Shown piece by piece: positions 49,842 through 59,041 of a DNA stretch of 64,000 bases. The notes beneath the pieces are model-generated. The model did not search any database. It saw only the letters and a program-made list of their open reading frames with translations, and was not told where the DNA came from. Source of the stretch: a bacterium (GTDB taxonomy: Bacteria > Bacteroidota > Bacteroidia > Chitinophagales > Saprospiraceae); contig JANSXW010000012.1 in NCBI GenBank assembly GCA_024742755.1, positions 1-64,000 of the forward strand, read 5' to 3'. The stretch's first letter is position 1; each line of letters starts with the position of its first letter. The position numbers were made by a program, and so were the translations under genes.

Positions 49842-49982
49842 AACAAATTGCACTTTTTGAATAGCTTGGCAGCATTTGCTGTTTGCCTTTCCTGGATAAG
49901 CTGGAGCAGAGCAGAAAGCTCTGCCCCAGCAGCCATAGCGCTTAAATGCAGAGGGGTACCTTTCTGTTTTGTGCAATTTGTT
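49842..49982. repeat. Small palindromic element with 12-bp terminal inverted repeats
   Basis: AACAAATTGCAC (49842-49853) and GTGCAATTTGTT (49971-49982); internal GCAGAGC agaaa GCTCTGC hairpin. Confidence 0.5.
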
Positions 49983-50019
49983 ATCCACACCGGAAAACTT
50001 TCCGCTCTTTTTTTTATTG

Positions 50020-50199
50020 TATACTGACGATTAAGTGGTCTCCGATAAAGATCGGAGCAGCAAACCTACTTAATGCCTGCCTTCGTATCGATACTTCGGC
50101 AGACAGGTCAGCATTTACGCTGGGAAGTGGCTTGCGCCTGCCCTGACAAGCTATGCTTCGTCATGGGCCGATGTTGCAAACCACTTCATATTGCGTATA
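50020..50199 (-). repeat. Dispersed TIR-bearing hairpin element, copy B (inverted relative to copy A)
   Basis: 50020-50180 is the reverse complement of 23785-23945 with three differences; homology continues to about 50199 across a 57-nt deletion. Confidence 0.8.
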
Positions 50200-50281
50200 A
50201 ATTCGTTGGAATGATCGTTTGGCTGTGGCAATGCCCTGACTATGCTATGCATTGACTGTTTGTTGAGCTAAAGAGCTTGCT

Positions 50282-50314
50282 AAAAAAAAAGCGCCACAGC
50301 AAATGCCGCAGCGC
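50282..50314 (-). terminator. Intrinsic terminator for the minus-strand 2776-aa gene
   Basis: Minus strand GCGCTGCGGC atTT GCTGTGGCGC then nine T. Confidence 0.7.
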
Positions 50315-50352
50315 CTTAAAATTCCCCATAAAATAGTTTTGTCAGCAGTGGG

Positions 50353-53300
50353 TTACCGCTGCTCGCAAATTACTTTTAGCACTTCTCTGTACCCGTTTTC
50401 CAGAACGATATCCAGAAAGTAAAGGCCTGAGAGAAGCTGATTGCTTTCCCACTCGGTTTGTACGTGCCCTGCCTTTAGTTTCATCCGGCTAACTTCCTGG
50501 CCCAGCCCATTGCGTAGTATGGCTACACCAGCTGTTTCCAATGGCTGGTCAAAGGCGATTGTAAACATGCCATGGTTGGGGTTCGGGAAAACAGTTGCCC
50601 GCATGGTTTCCCGTTCCTGCAGGAAGGAATGTTGGATATCATCGGGCATCACCAGGGCCTCATTATTTAGGTTGGACCGGTATCTCACTCTGCTAAAGGT
50701 GGCACTGGCCTGCCCATTCGGATCGGTCGTAAAAACAGCCATCCCCATCTCAACACATTCATTCATGGGCAGGTAAACCTGATGCACCAGTATCCATCCT
50801 CCTGTGTTGCTATTTTTGAAAAAGCCCCGGATAAGGTCTCCATCTCTGCGAAGCCGCAGATGGATTGGAAATGCCTGGTAAAAATTGCCACTGTTCCGCA
50901 TACCATTAGTGGTATACCGGGTCTCCCATCGCAGCAGATTGGTAAGGTTGGAATACATGGCTACCATTTTTGCGCCAGGTGCATCACTCTCTCTGATCAT
51001 GATACCTGCGTAGCCACCTTCGACCGCATCTATTCGCACCTGAATACCACCATCATTGCACAGTTCCTGGCCAATGAAAGCTACATTGTCCTCGTTGAGA
51101 GGGATTAGGTTGTAAGCTTCCGTCTGTATGTTAAAGACACCGGTTGGGGGCGTGCAAGGGTCGTAGGCATAATCAGATCCTTCTCCATGATCTCCAATGT
51201 CAGCATTCTGCCATGGAGCAGGGAGCTTGCCGGACGACACTACCGTTACTTGAGCGGTGCAATTATCGCTGTTTCCACTTAGATCCGATACACTCACCGG
51301 AATGGGGAACGTAAACCCTTCCTCGTCGCAGGTGAAGACAGCATCGGTGAAATCTACTTCAGCAATCAAACAATTGTCAGTGCTCATGCCGGCATCGAAG
51401 ACATCTTCAAGCTGCAAATGATATACTCCTTCCGGACCGAGGTCGACTTCCGTATTCAGGCAGTGTGCATCGGGCGGCAAGTTATCGGTTACGGTGATAT
51501 CGAACTGGCAGGTGGCCTCGCCGCACGCATTGGTAGCCGTAACGGCAACGGTGGTCTGGCCCACCTCGAAGGTCTGGCCTGTACCTGTTCCATCACCGCT
51601 GCCTATGGTCGCTCCTGTGAACGCATAGGTGTAATCTGGTACCGGTACACCATCAGCGATGACGTCATAGCTGACGACTGCACTACAGGAAGCGGCATCC
51701 ACGTTGACCTGCAAATAGTCAGGGCAGGCCGTAAACTCAGAGGTAGGTTGGCAGGAGCAATCTTCCGGCGCTGTCATCAGCACCTCGCTGGTGTAGGTGC
51801 AGCTGGAAGAAAATGCTGCAGAGAGCACTACTTCTTGCCCGTTGGCAGGCAGCTGCACATTCATAAACGTGTATGACGTGGTACAGGTAAGGTCTTCAGA
51901 AGTGGATTCCAAAACCGTATTCCCCTGTTGGAGCGTCAGCGTTGCTCCCGAAGGCGCATAGGCGAAAGTCACCGTCACATCGGCTGTGAAGTAGTCATCT
52001 GTACTGCTGATGGTGCCGTTGTCATCACAAGCACTGGTATTGGACAGTGCAATATTCGTTAACTCGCAGTCTGGCCCACTGCCGCCACTGAGGTTTCCAC
52101 AACCTCCGCTCAGGGCAATCGCTCCCGGGGATAATGCGCACTCGAAGGGGTCTGTCCAGCCATTATTGCAGGGCAGGTTGTCAATGGAACCGTTCGGATT
52201 GGTGGACCAAAGGGTGACTTCTTCTGAAAAATCAGAGGACAAAATAGCCCATTCGCCTTCTACATAACCGATGAAAAAATCGTTCTGGGACTGCCAGACG
52301 GGCGCCCCCCCCTCATAGCCAACAAAGGTGTAAGTTCCGTTTGGCCCAAAGCAGCCGAAACCGGACACGGTGATGTCAGCAGGGGTAAAAGTGCCGCCAC
52401 ATTCGGGCGCTGTGCCCAGCGAGCTATCATTGTAGTCGCAGCCATCAGAAAAAGTAGCCGTCAGGTCAATGTCGCTGCCGTCAGCGGCCAGGGTCACGCC
52501 GGTAAAGGTGTATGCGTTCGCAGTGAGGTCGGCCACATTGACTGCAGGGGCCGATCCGGCAAGGGTAGGCCCGGTTAGTGTAAGCGTACCGCTGCCAGGC
52601 AGGTAGCCGTAGGTCACCGTCACATCGGCAGTGAAGGTATCGTCGGTGGTGCAGGTGGTATTGCCACAGTCTGCCTCACTGATATTGTCAATGGAGATGC
52701 CAATCTGGCCATAGCTGAGGACTACTTTATCGGTCAGATACTCAATGGAGAAGCCTTCCGGCAAATTCAGTGTCGAGAAAGTCCCCGTATTCGATGCATG
52801 GAGGATGATGTCGAAAGCATCCGCACATGCAGGCTCAAAGCCGTCCACAAGCGTCACGTTGAGCGTGCCTCCAAGGGTAGAGCTGGTCGGCAAATCGAGC
52901 ATATCGTGTTCCATGTAAGGCGTTGTGCCGCCTATTTCAATATCAATGTTGCCAATGTTGTTGAGCTTATGGATGGTCAGCGTACCGGGGCTTGCACCGG
53001 GCTGAATGCTCCCGGAGGCATTGTTGTCAAATATGCGCCCGGCGCTGTTGTCCAGGGTGCCGTTGCCTTTCAGGATGCCGTTGTTGGAAAATTGACTGGA
53101 ATTTTGGTTGCTCGCTGCCATGGTGCCATCCAGAATGAACGTGCCCGTGGCCGTATTGTCAAACACGAATCCGGAACCAGTAATGTCGATGAGAGCCCCT
53201 GCGGGAACCAACAAGCTGTCGTTGTTTTCGAGCAGGGAAAAAGCAGAACAAATCAGCGTGCCGTTTTGGTAAACCAGGTTATTGTTCCTGAAAAACGCCG

Positions 53301-56300
53301 CATCTTTTTGCTCAATGGTGCCGTTGTTGGTCAACGTCCCATTGTTTTCCATGCCAACGTTGCCAAATTCGAGTTTCAGGGTGCCATCCACGTCATTGAG
53401 GAACATCCCGCTTTGGGTCATCCCCTTTCTCATGGTCATCGTGCCCATGTTGTTGAAGGTACCGCCTGCCTCATTGGTAAGGTTAGGATTGCTATTGAAA
53501 ACAGTAGTTCCATTGTTGGTCACTGTGCCCGAATTGGTGAAGAAAGCGTTTGTGGACTGGTTGAATTCAATAGTCCCTGCCGCTACGTTAAAGATGCCGC
53601 TGTTGTTGACCCCCATGAACCAACTGACGGTGTTGCCCGGCCAGTTGTGGGTAAACTCACCTTCATTGGTGAAAACCCCGGTATTCAGGGAAACTCCGGC
53701 CTGGTTGTCAATCACTCCGGTGGAGAGGTTCGTGATGTTGGCAAACGATGTCAGCCTTTTCAGGTTGGTGATAGTGCCAGCGTTGAACAAGTTGGCATCA
53801 GGGCCACTCATAGAAAGGCCGTTTGCTCCTCCATCTATGGTGAAGCCGCCGTTGTTGTAGAGCGGGATAAAATAGGTCGCCGTGCCGTTGCCCGTGAGGG
53901 TAACCATCCCGTTGTTTTCAAAGCCACCCGTGTTAGCAGTGGATTTGCTGAAAGTGACGCTTTGCTGGATGTCGAGCGAACCGCCCATTTCAATCAATAC
54001 CGAATCCCCAATGCTGGTAATGCTCATGCCGGGATGGATTACCGCATCGCCCAAATAGGTAAAATGGCGGTTGTTGCCGCTTGTTGCGGGCTGGTTGTTG
54101 TCCTGCCAGTTGGTAGGCACATCCCAGTTGCCGGTACCTGTAAACACGTAGCGGCTGCAGGGGAGGGGCGTGGCAATCATCTCGCTGGCAGAGCCGCTGT
54201 TGTCCGAGAAGGATGCTGTCACTTCTGCTTCCTGCCCTGTGGCCAAAAGTTTTACACTATTAAAGGTGTACGAGTCGCCGCTCAAAGCGGAAACATCCAC
54301 CGAAGCCGTGCCCACCAGGGCGCTGCTGCTCAAATCCAGTGTGCCCGAAGCCGGGATACTGGAAAATTTAACCGTGACACTGCCAGAGGCAAAATCATCT
54401 TCATTGACGTAGGTCATGTCACCATTGCAGGTAGTAAAGCCGCCAAAGGTGATACATTCGATTTCCCCGACTGCGGTGGTCGCTTTTTCATAGGCTCCCA
54501 TGTCCACGGTGCCGTTTTCGATGCGGGTGTTGCCTGCCAGGTCGGTAGCTGACACGTCAGTGTTGTCCCCAGCATTGATGGCAGGAGAGCAGGATGTGAG
54601 GGTGTAGTCATTGCTCGCCGCATCGGTGAAGAGCGGGTCAAGGTAGATGTTGTTGCCATCATCGGTAGCGTCTGTGGGAAAGCCGTCCTGCAAAAGCGAG
54701 TAGGCGATATTGATAGTACCCCCATTGTTGTAGACCTGCTGCTGCCCAATGGTGCCATCGCCCTGCTGGACATTGCCCCAAAAAATGCAGTTGCTCAAAG
54801 TGAGTTCATCATCGCAGGTGACCCCGCCGCCGGGCCGTAGCGTTGCGATATTTTCGGCAAAAGTGCTGTTGATGATCGACAGGTCTGCAGCATCCGAAAA
54901 GATGGCGCCACCTGCACCATAATCTATGTCGTCACTGGTTGCCTTATTTTTAGCAAAAAGACAGTCAGAAATCCGAGCACCATCGTCATATATAATGATG
55001 GCCCCACCATATATTGCCTCGTTATCGAGGAAAGAGGAGCGGATTATTTGGGTGCCTTCTCCACGCCTGGCGCGGATTGCTCCACCCTCATCCCCACTGG
55101 TGTTGCCAGTGAACTGGCAATCCATGATGGTGGTAAAGTTGATGTCATTTTCGCTCGTATAATACAGGTAGATGGCCCCGCCGTCGTTCGTAGTGGAATT
55201 ATCGATGAACTGGCAGTTGCTGATGGTGTCATTGCCGTAGGAGTATTCTGAGTAGATGGCACCAGCATAGTAACTGCTGTTACCGTTGAAAGAGCTGTTC
55301 GTGATGCTGGTGTAGTTGATTTCGTTGTAGCCCGAATATACCAGGTAGATGGCTCCACCATATTCGGTTGCCCCATTGCTGTTGAACTGGCAACTGTCTA
55401 TCACATCATTGCCATAAGAGTATTCCGAATAGATGGCGCCGCCATATTCCGCTCCGTTTTCGGTAAAACTGCACCTTTTAAAACCGGTATAGTTATCTTC
55501 GTTATATCCTGAATAAATGAGGTAAACTGCCCCGCCGTACCCCGTGCAGGTATCTTTGGTGAACTGGCAGTCCTCAAAAATGTAGTTGCCTTCTGGTTCT
55601 TCAATATAAACAGCCCCGCCGTCGTCTGCATTGTTGTCTTCGAACGTACAGTTCTCAATAATGGTAGCGGTTCCGTTCTCTTGGCCATAGAAGTAGATAG
55701 CACCTCCCTCTCCACTGGTATTCCCGGTAAAAGTGCAGTTGCTGATGGTATCGTTGGCTTCCGAATAAGCATAGATGGCGCCGGCATATCTGGTGGCTTC
55801 ATTGTTCGTGAACTGGCAATTGTCAATGTTGGTGTAGCCGCCGTTTTCGCCTGAATATTCTAAGTAGATACCGGCTGCAGAGAAGTTGCTGAAGTTATCG
55901 GTGAACTCGCAGTTGGTGATGTTACAAACGCCACCTGTCTCTTCGATGTAAATGCCCGCAGCATAATAGTAGCCAAAGTTTTCCACAAAATTCACATCGT
56001 TGATGGTGAAAGCAGTAACGGCCCTTAGGTAGAGCGCCCCTTGCCGTTTAAAAATATTTTCACCTTCCAAGGTGTGGCGGTCATTGTTTTCTGCGCTGTA
56101 GGCATGTTGGATGGTCAGGCCATCCAGCAGAATACCATTATCGTTGACCGATATAAAGATGTGGTAGGCATTGCCGTCATCCCAACTATCGTTGTTGTCC
56201 ACGTCGCCGGAGAGGATGGTCTCGTTGCCTGGTGTCCGTTCGGAAAGCATCGTTTCCGTACCGGCAAAGCCACCGTAAATCTTGATGTTGTCCTTGAGCA

Positions 56301-58683
56301 TGAAAGCGTAATCACGGGGGGAAGTGCAAGTGGTACAGCCTGTTGGATATGCGGCAGGTTTATAAGTGCCCGCTGCCATCCAGATTTCGGTCACGCCACA
56401 GGGATTGTCAATGGCCGCCTGCAGGTCGCTGGTCGCATTGGCCCAGGAAGAGCCGTTGCCTGTGCCGGTAGGGGTCACGTAGATGCGGTTGGTGATGCCC
56501 GCGCAAGGGTCAAACACCTCCATCGTGATTTCGTTGCTCGTCGCCATCGACGGGTCGGCGCACGGATCGCTGCTCGTCATTTCACAGGTCACCACATCGC
56601 CATCTGCCAGGGTGGTGCTGGTGTAGGTGTCCTGGTCGGTACCGACGGGGTTGCCGTTCACCTTCCATTGGTAGCTCGGCGTGGTGCCGCCGTTGGTGGG
56701 CGTGGCGGTGAAGGTTACGCTGGTGCCCGGGGCGATGTTGTTGCCGGGGTCGGCGGCGATGGAGACGGCAGCTGAGTTATCGTTCAGGTACAGTTGGGTG
56801 AACGGGTTGCCCATTGCATTTTCCCCAGTCAACATCAAGTCCATGTCCATGTCGCCGTCCACGTCTGCAAAGGCGCCGCCGCCCCTGGCAATCCCTTCCA
56901 AGGAACTGCCTGTGGCCTCGGCAAAGATGCCGCTGCCATCGTTGATGTAGAGCTTGGTAATATTTTCAAAGTTCACGTCCTGCCCTGAAATCAACACATC
57001 TAAGTCGGAGTCCCCGTCTAGGTCAGCAAAGGCAACATCGCCATTGATAACCCCCTCAAAGGTGGTGGCTGGAACCTCGGTGAAAGTGCCGTTTCCGTCG
57101 TTGGTGTACAGTTTGGCAATCCTTGTATTGCTGTTGTCCCGGCCCGTTATCAGCACGTCAGGGTAGGTGTCGCCGTTCACATCGGCAAAGGCGATGGAAC
57201 TGTTGGCAACCCCTGGGAACGGAGTACCAGAGACCTCGGTGAAAGTACCGTTACCGCTGTTGGTGTACAGCTTGGTAATCCTATTATTGTTTCCATCCCG
57301 TCCGGTAACCAGGACATCTTGGTCCAAGTCGCCGTCCACATCGGCAAAGGCAATGGAGCTGTTGGCGACGCCAGTGAATGGGGTGCCCGTGACCTCGGTG
57401 AAGGTGCCGCCGTTGTTGGTGTACAGCTTGGCAATCGGGGTAAAGCTGGCATTGCTTCCTGTGATCAGGATATCCATGTCCAAGTCGCCGTCCACATCCG
57501 CAAAGGCAATAGAGCCGCTTTCAACGCCAGTGAACGGGGTGCCCGTGACCTCGGTGAAGGTGCCGCCGTTGTTGGTGTACAGCTTGGCAATCGGGGTAAA
57601 GCTGGTATTGCTTCCTGTAATCAGGACATCCAAATCCATGTCGCCGTCCACGTCTGCAAAAGCGGTAGAACCACGGGAAGCCCCATCGAAGGATGTGCCC
57701 ATGGCTTCGGTGAAAATACCGTTGCCGTCATTGGTGTACAACTTGGTCAAAGGGCCAGTCATTAAACTTCTGGCTTCGCCTGGCCTGAGCCCACCAAAGG
57801 AACTGTTGTCCCCGGTAATCAGCACATCCATATCCATGTCGCCATCCACGTCTGCAAAGGTGACGGTACTTTCCGTGACCTGCTCGAAGGGGTTTGCCGA
57901 GGCTTCTATGAAGGCAGGCGGGCAGGCGGGCGCTAAACAGCCACTCACCAGGCTAAATGTAGAAGAGCAAAAACCTTGTAGGTCCCAACCTTCACACGGA
58001 GGCAAAGGGGTATCCGCTGTGTTTATATACAAGGGAGACCCAAAATCATCTACGACCCATTGAGCACCGTCCCAGAAGATGCTGAAAAAGTTTTCTGATG
58101 AGTGGACATACTTTGGCTTGCCGTTCTCGACTCCAGTAAACGCATATATCCCATCCAACAAGCAGCCGTTGGTAGTGGTCACGATTACTTCGTACGTAGG
58201 CACCGTTTCTACAGTCATCATTATGACATTGCTGTTCGTAGTCGCCGGGGCGGCGTACGGATCGCTACTGGTCATTTCACAAGTGACCACATCGCCATCA
58301 GCCAGCGCATAGTCTGTGCAGGCGTGGTCAGTTGTTGGGGTAGCGTTATCGCCAGCCAGGGTGGAAAAGGCAAAAGAGGGATGGGGCGTCATCGCATCAA
58401 TGGGCGTACCTGATTCCAGGGAAAACCGCGCAGTGGCATTGACGCTACCCATCAGTAACAATACTAACAGCATGCCCGAAACAAGACCGGGCGGAATTTG
58501 TGCAAATTTGTCTGGGGGAAGGAGGTGTTCTAACTGCTTCCAAAGTGTATCCCGGAGCATTCCCCGTTTCGCAGGCTGCTGATCCTTAACGTATGTACTG
58601 TCCGTCGGCTTTGTGTAGCTGCCGTAAACAGGAGGGAGTACTTTTTCCTTTTTTCCCGATAGAGGAAGTAAACTTTTGTTCAT
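50353..58683 (-). CDS. Giant surface protein: FG-GAP/VCBS-type repeats, polymorphic right-handed beta-helix repeats, HYR domain, LamG-like region, T9SS sorting domain
   Basis: ADVDGDLDMDILITGSN repeats; YGGAIYxxYSxxN repeats; C-terminal ATVFPNPNHGMFTIAFDQPLETAGVAILRNGLGQEV...SGLYFLDIVLENG. Confidence 0.92.
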   Translation of the reverse strand: MNKSLLPLSGKKEKVLPPVYGSYTKPTDSTYVKDQQPAKRGMLRDTLWKQLEHLLPPDKFAQIPPGLVSGMLLVLLLMGSVNATARFSLESGTPIDAMTPHPSFAFSTLAGDNATPTTDHACTDYALADGDVVTCEMTSSDPYAAPATTNSNVIMMTVETVPTYEVIVTTTNGCLLDGIYAFTGVENGKPKYVHSSENFFSIFWDGAQWVVDDFGSPLYINTADTPLPPCEGWDLQGFCSSTFSLVSGCLAPACPPAFIEASANPFEQVTESTVTFADVDGDMDMDVLITGDNSSFGGLRPGEARSLMTGPLTKLYTNDGNGIFTEAMGTSFDGASRGSTAFADVDGDMDLDVLITGSNTSFTPIAKLYTNNGGTFTEVTGTPFTGVESGSIAFADVDGDLDMDILITGSNASFTPIAKLYTNNGGTFTEVTGTPFTGVANSSIAFADVDGDLDQDVLVTGRDGNNNRITKLYTNSGNGTFTEVSGTPFPGVANSSIAFADVNGDTYPDVLITGRDNSNTRIAKLYTNDGNGTFTEVPATTFEGVINGDVAFADLDGDSDLDVLISGQDVNFENITKLYINDGSGIFAEATGSSLEGIARGGGAFADVDGDMDMDLMLTGENAMGNPFTQLYLNDNSAAVSIAADPGNNIAPGTSVTFTATPTNGGTTPSYQWKVNGNPVGTDQDTYTSTTLADGDVVTCEMTSSDPCADPSMATSNEITMEVFDPCAGITNRIYVTPTGTGNGSSWANATSDLQAAIDNPCGVTEIWMAAGTYKPAAYPTGCTTCTSPRDYAFMLKDNIKIYGGFAGTETMLSERTPGNETILSGDVDNNDSWDDGNAYHIFISVNDNGILLDGLTIQHAYSAENNDRHTLEGENIFKRQGALYLRAVTAFTINDVNFVENFGYYYAAGIYIEETGGVCNITNCEFTDNFSNFSAAGIYLEYSGENGGYTNIDNCQFTNNEATRYAGAIYAYSEANDTISNCTFTGNTSGEGGAIYFYGQENGTATIIENCTFEDNNADDGGAVYIEEPEGNYIFEDCQFTKDTCTGYGGAVYLIYSGYNEDNYTGFKRCSFTENGAEYGGAIYSEYSYGNDVIDSCQFNSNGATEYGGAIYLVYSGYNEINYTSITNSSFNGNSSYYAGAIYSEYSYGNDTISNCQFIDNSTTNDGGAIYLYYTSENDINFTTIMDCQFTGNTSGDEGGAIRARRGEGTQIIRSSFLDNEAIYGGAIIIYDDGARISDCLFAKNKATSDDIDYGAGGAIFSDAADLSIINSTFAENIATLRPGGGVTCDDELTLSNCIFWGNVQQGDGTIGQQQVYNNGGTINIAYSLLQDGFPTDATDDGNNIYLDPLFTDAASNDYTLTSCSPAINAGDNTDVSATDLAGNTRIENGTVDMGAYEKATTAVGEIECITFGGFTTCNGDMTYVNEDDFASGSVTVKFSSIPASGTLDLSSSALVGTASVDVSALSGDSYTFNSVKLLATGQEAEVTASFSDNSGSASEMIATPLPCSRYVFTGTGNWDVPTNWQDNNQPATSGNNRHFTYLGDAVIHPGMSITSIGDSVLIEMGGSLDIQQSVTFSKSTANTGGFENNGMVTLTGNGTATYFIPLYNNGGFTIDGGANGLSMSGPDANLFNAGTITNLKRLTSFANITNLSTGVIDNQAGVSLNTGVFTNEGEFTHNWPGNTVSWFMGVNNSGIFNVAAGTIEFNQSTNAFFTNSGTVTNNGTTVFNSNPNLTNEAGGTFNNMGTMTMRKGMTQSGMFLNDVDGTLKLEFGNVGMENNGTLTNNGTIEQKDAAFFRNNNLVYQNGTLICSAFSLLENNDSLLVPAGALIDITGSGFVFDNTATGTFILDGTMAASNQNSSQFSNNGILKGNGTLDNSAGRIFDNNASGSIQPGASPGTLTIHKLNNIGNIDIEIGGTTPYMEHDMLDLPTSSTLGGTLNVTLVDGFEPACADAFDIILHASNTGTFSTLNLPEGFSIEYLTDKVVLSYGQIGISIDNISEADCGNTTCTTDDTFTADVTVTYGYLPGSGTLTLTGPTLAGSAPAVNVADLTANAYTFTGVTLAADGSDIDLTATFSDGCDYNDSSLGTAPECGGTFTPADITVSGFGCFGPNGTYTFVGYEGGAPVWQSQNDFFIGYVEGEWAILSSDFSEEVTLWSTNPNGSIDNLPCNNGWTDPFECALSPGAIALSGGCGNLSGGSGPDCELTNIALSNTSACDDNGTISSTDDYFTADVTVTFAYAPSGATLTLQQGNTVLESTSEDLTCTTSYTFMNVQLPANGQEVVLSAAFSSSCTYTSEVLMTAPEDCSCQPTSEFTACPDYLQVNVDAASCSAVVSYDVIADGVPVPDYTYAFTGATIGSGDGTGTGQTFEVGQTTVAVTATNACGEATCQFDITVTDNLPPDAHCLNTEVDLGPEGVYHLQLEDVFDAGMSTDNCLIAEVDFTDAVFTCDEEGFTFPIPVSVSDLSGNSDNCTAQVTVVSSGKLPAPWQNADIGDHGEGSDYAYDPCTPPTGVFNIQTEAYNLIPLNEDNVAFIGQELCNDGGIQVRIDAVEGGYAGIMIRESDAPGAKMVAMYSNLTNLLRWETRYTTNGMRNSGNFYQAFPIHLRLRRDGDLIRGFFKNSNTGGWILVHQVYLPMNECVEMGMAVFTTDPNGQASATFSRVRYRSNLNNEALVMPDDIQHSFLQERETMRATVFPNPNHGMFTIAFDQPLETAGVAILRNGLGQEVSRMKLKAGHVQTEWESNQLLSGLYFLDIVLENGYREVLKVICEQR
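54900..56050 (-). repeat. Polymorphic-membrane-protein-like GGAI/Y beta-helix repeats
   Basis: At least 8 repeats of NCxFxxNxAxxYGGAIYxxYS. Confidence 0.8.
57130..57900 (-). repeat. FG-GAP-like tandem repeats, near-identical at DNA level in the centre
   Basis: Units at about 57328 and 57484 (156-bp period) share long identical blocks, e.g. gaccTCGGTGAAGGTGCCGCCGTTGTTGGTGTACAGCTTGGCAATCGGGGTAAAGCTGG. Confidence 0.8.
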
Positions 58684-59041
58684 TAGGTCTAGTGTTTGAC
58701 AAATCGTTGAATTTGAAAATCATCCTGCCCGGCGGTGCATGGCCTATAGCCGGCAACGCTAAGCATGATGCTCACTTAATAATCGGTCTGAAGGAATTGA
58801 GAAAAGATATTGTGGTATGCAGGTAAGTCTGTGCCTCTTTGTGTGTCTTTATCCCAAAAATCTGAATGCAAATCAAGCACTGAATTCTCTGAATTTTATC
58901 TTTCTTAACCGGACAACTAACCGGACAAATGCCCTGAACACGTGGAATCGCAGCTTTTGGAGTGGGTGAAGCGCGGATGTCGTCCTATTTTTACGACCGG
59001 TGCAGGATTTACGATAAGCCGATGACGAAACACTGTGAGCA

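Noticed and set aside
52798-54552. 584-aa + strand ORF inside the 2776-aa gene
   Set aside because: Antisense to a clearly coding beta-helix region; repeats merely mirror the sense repeats.
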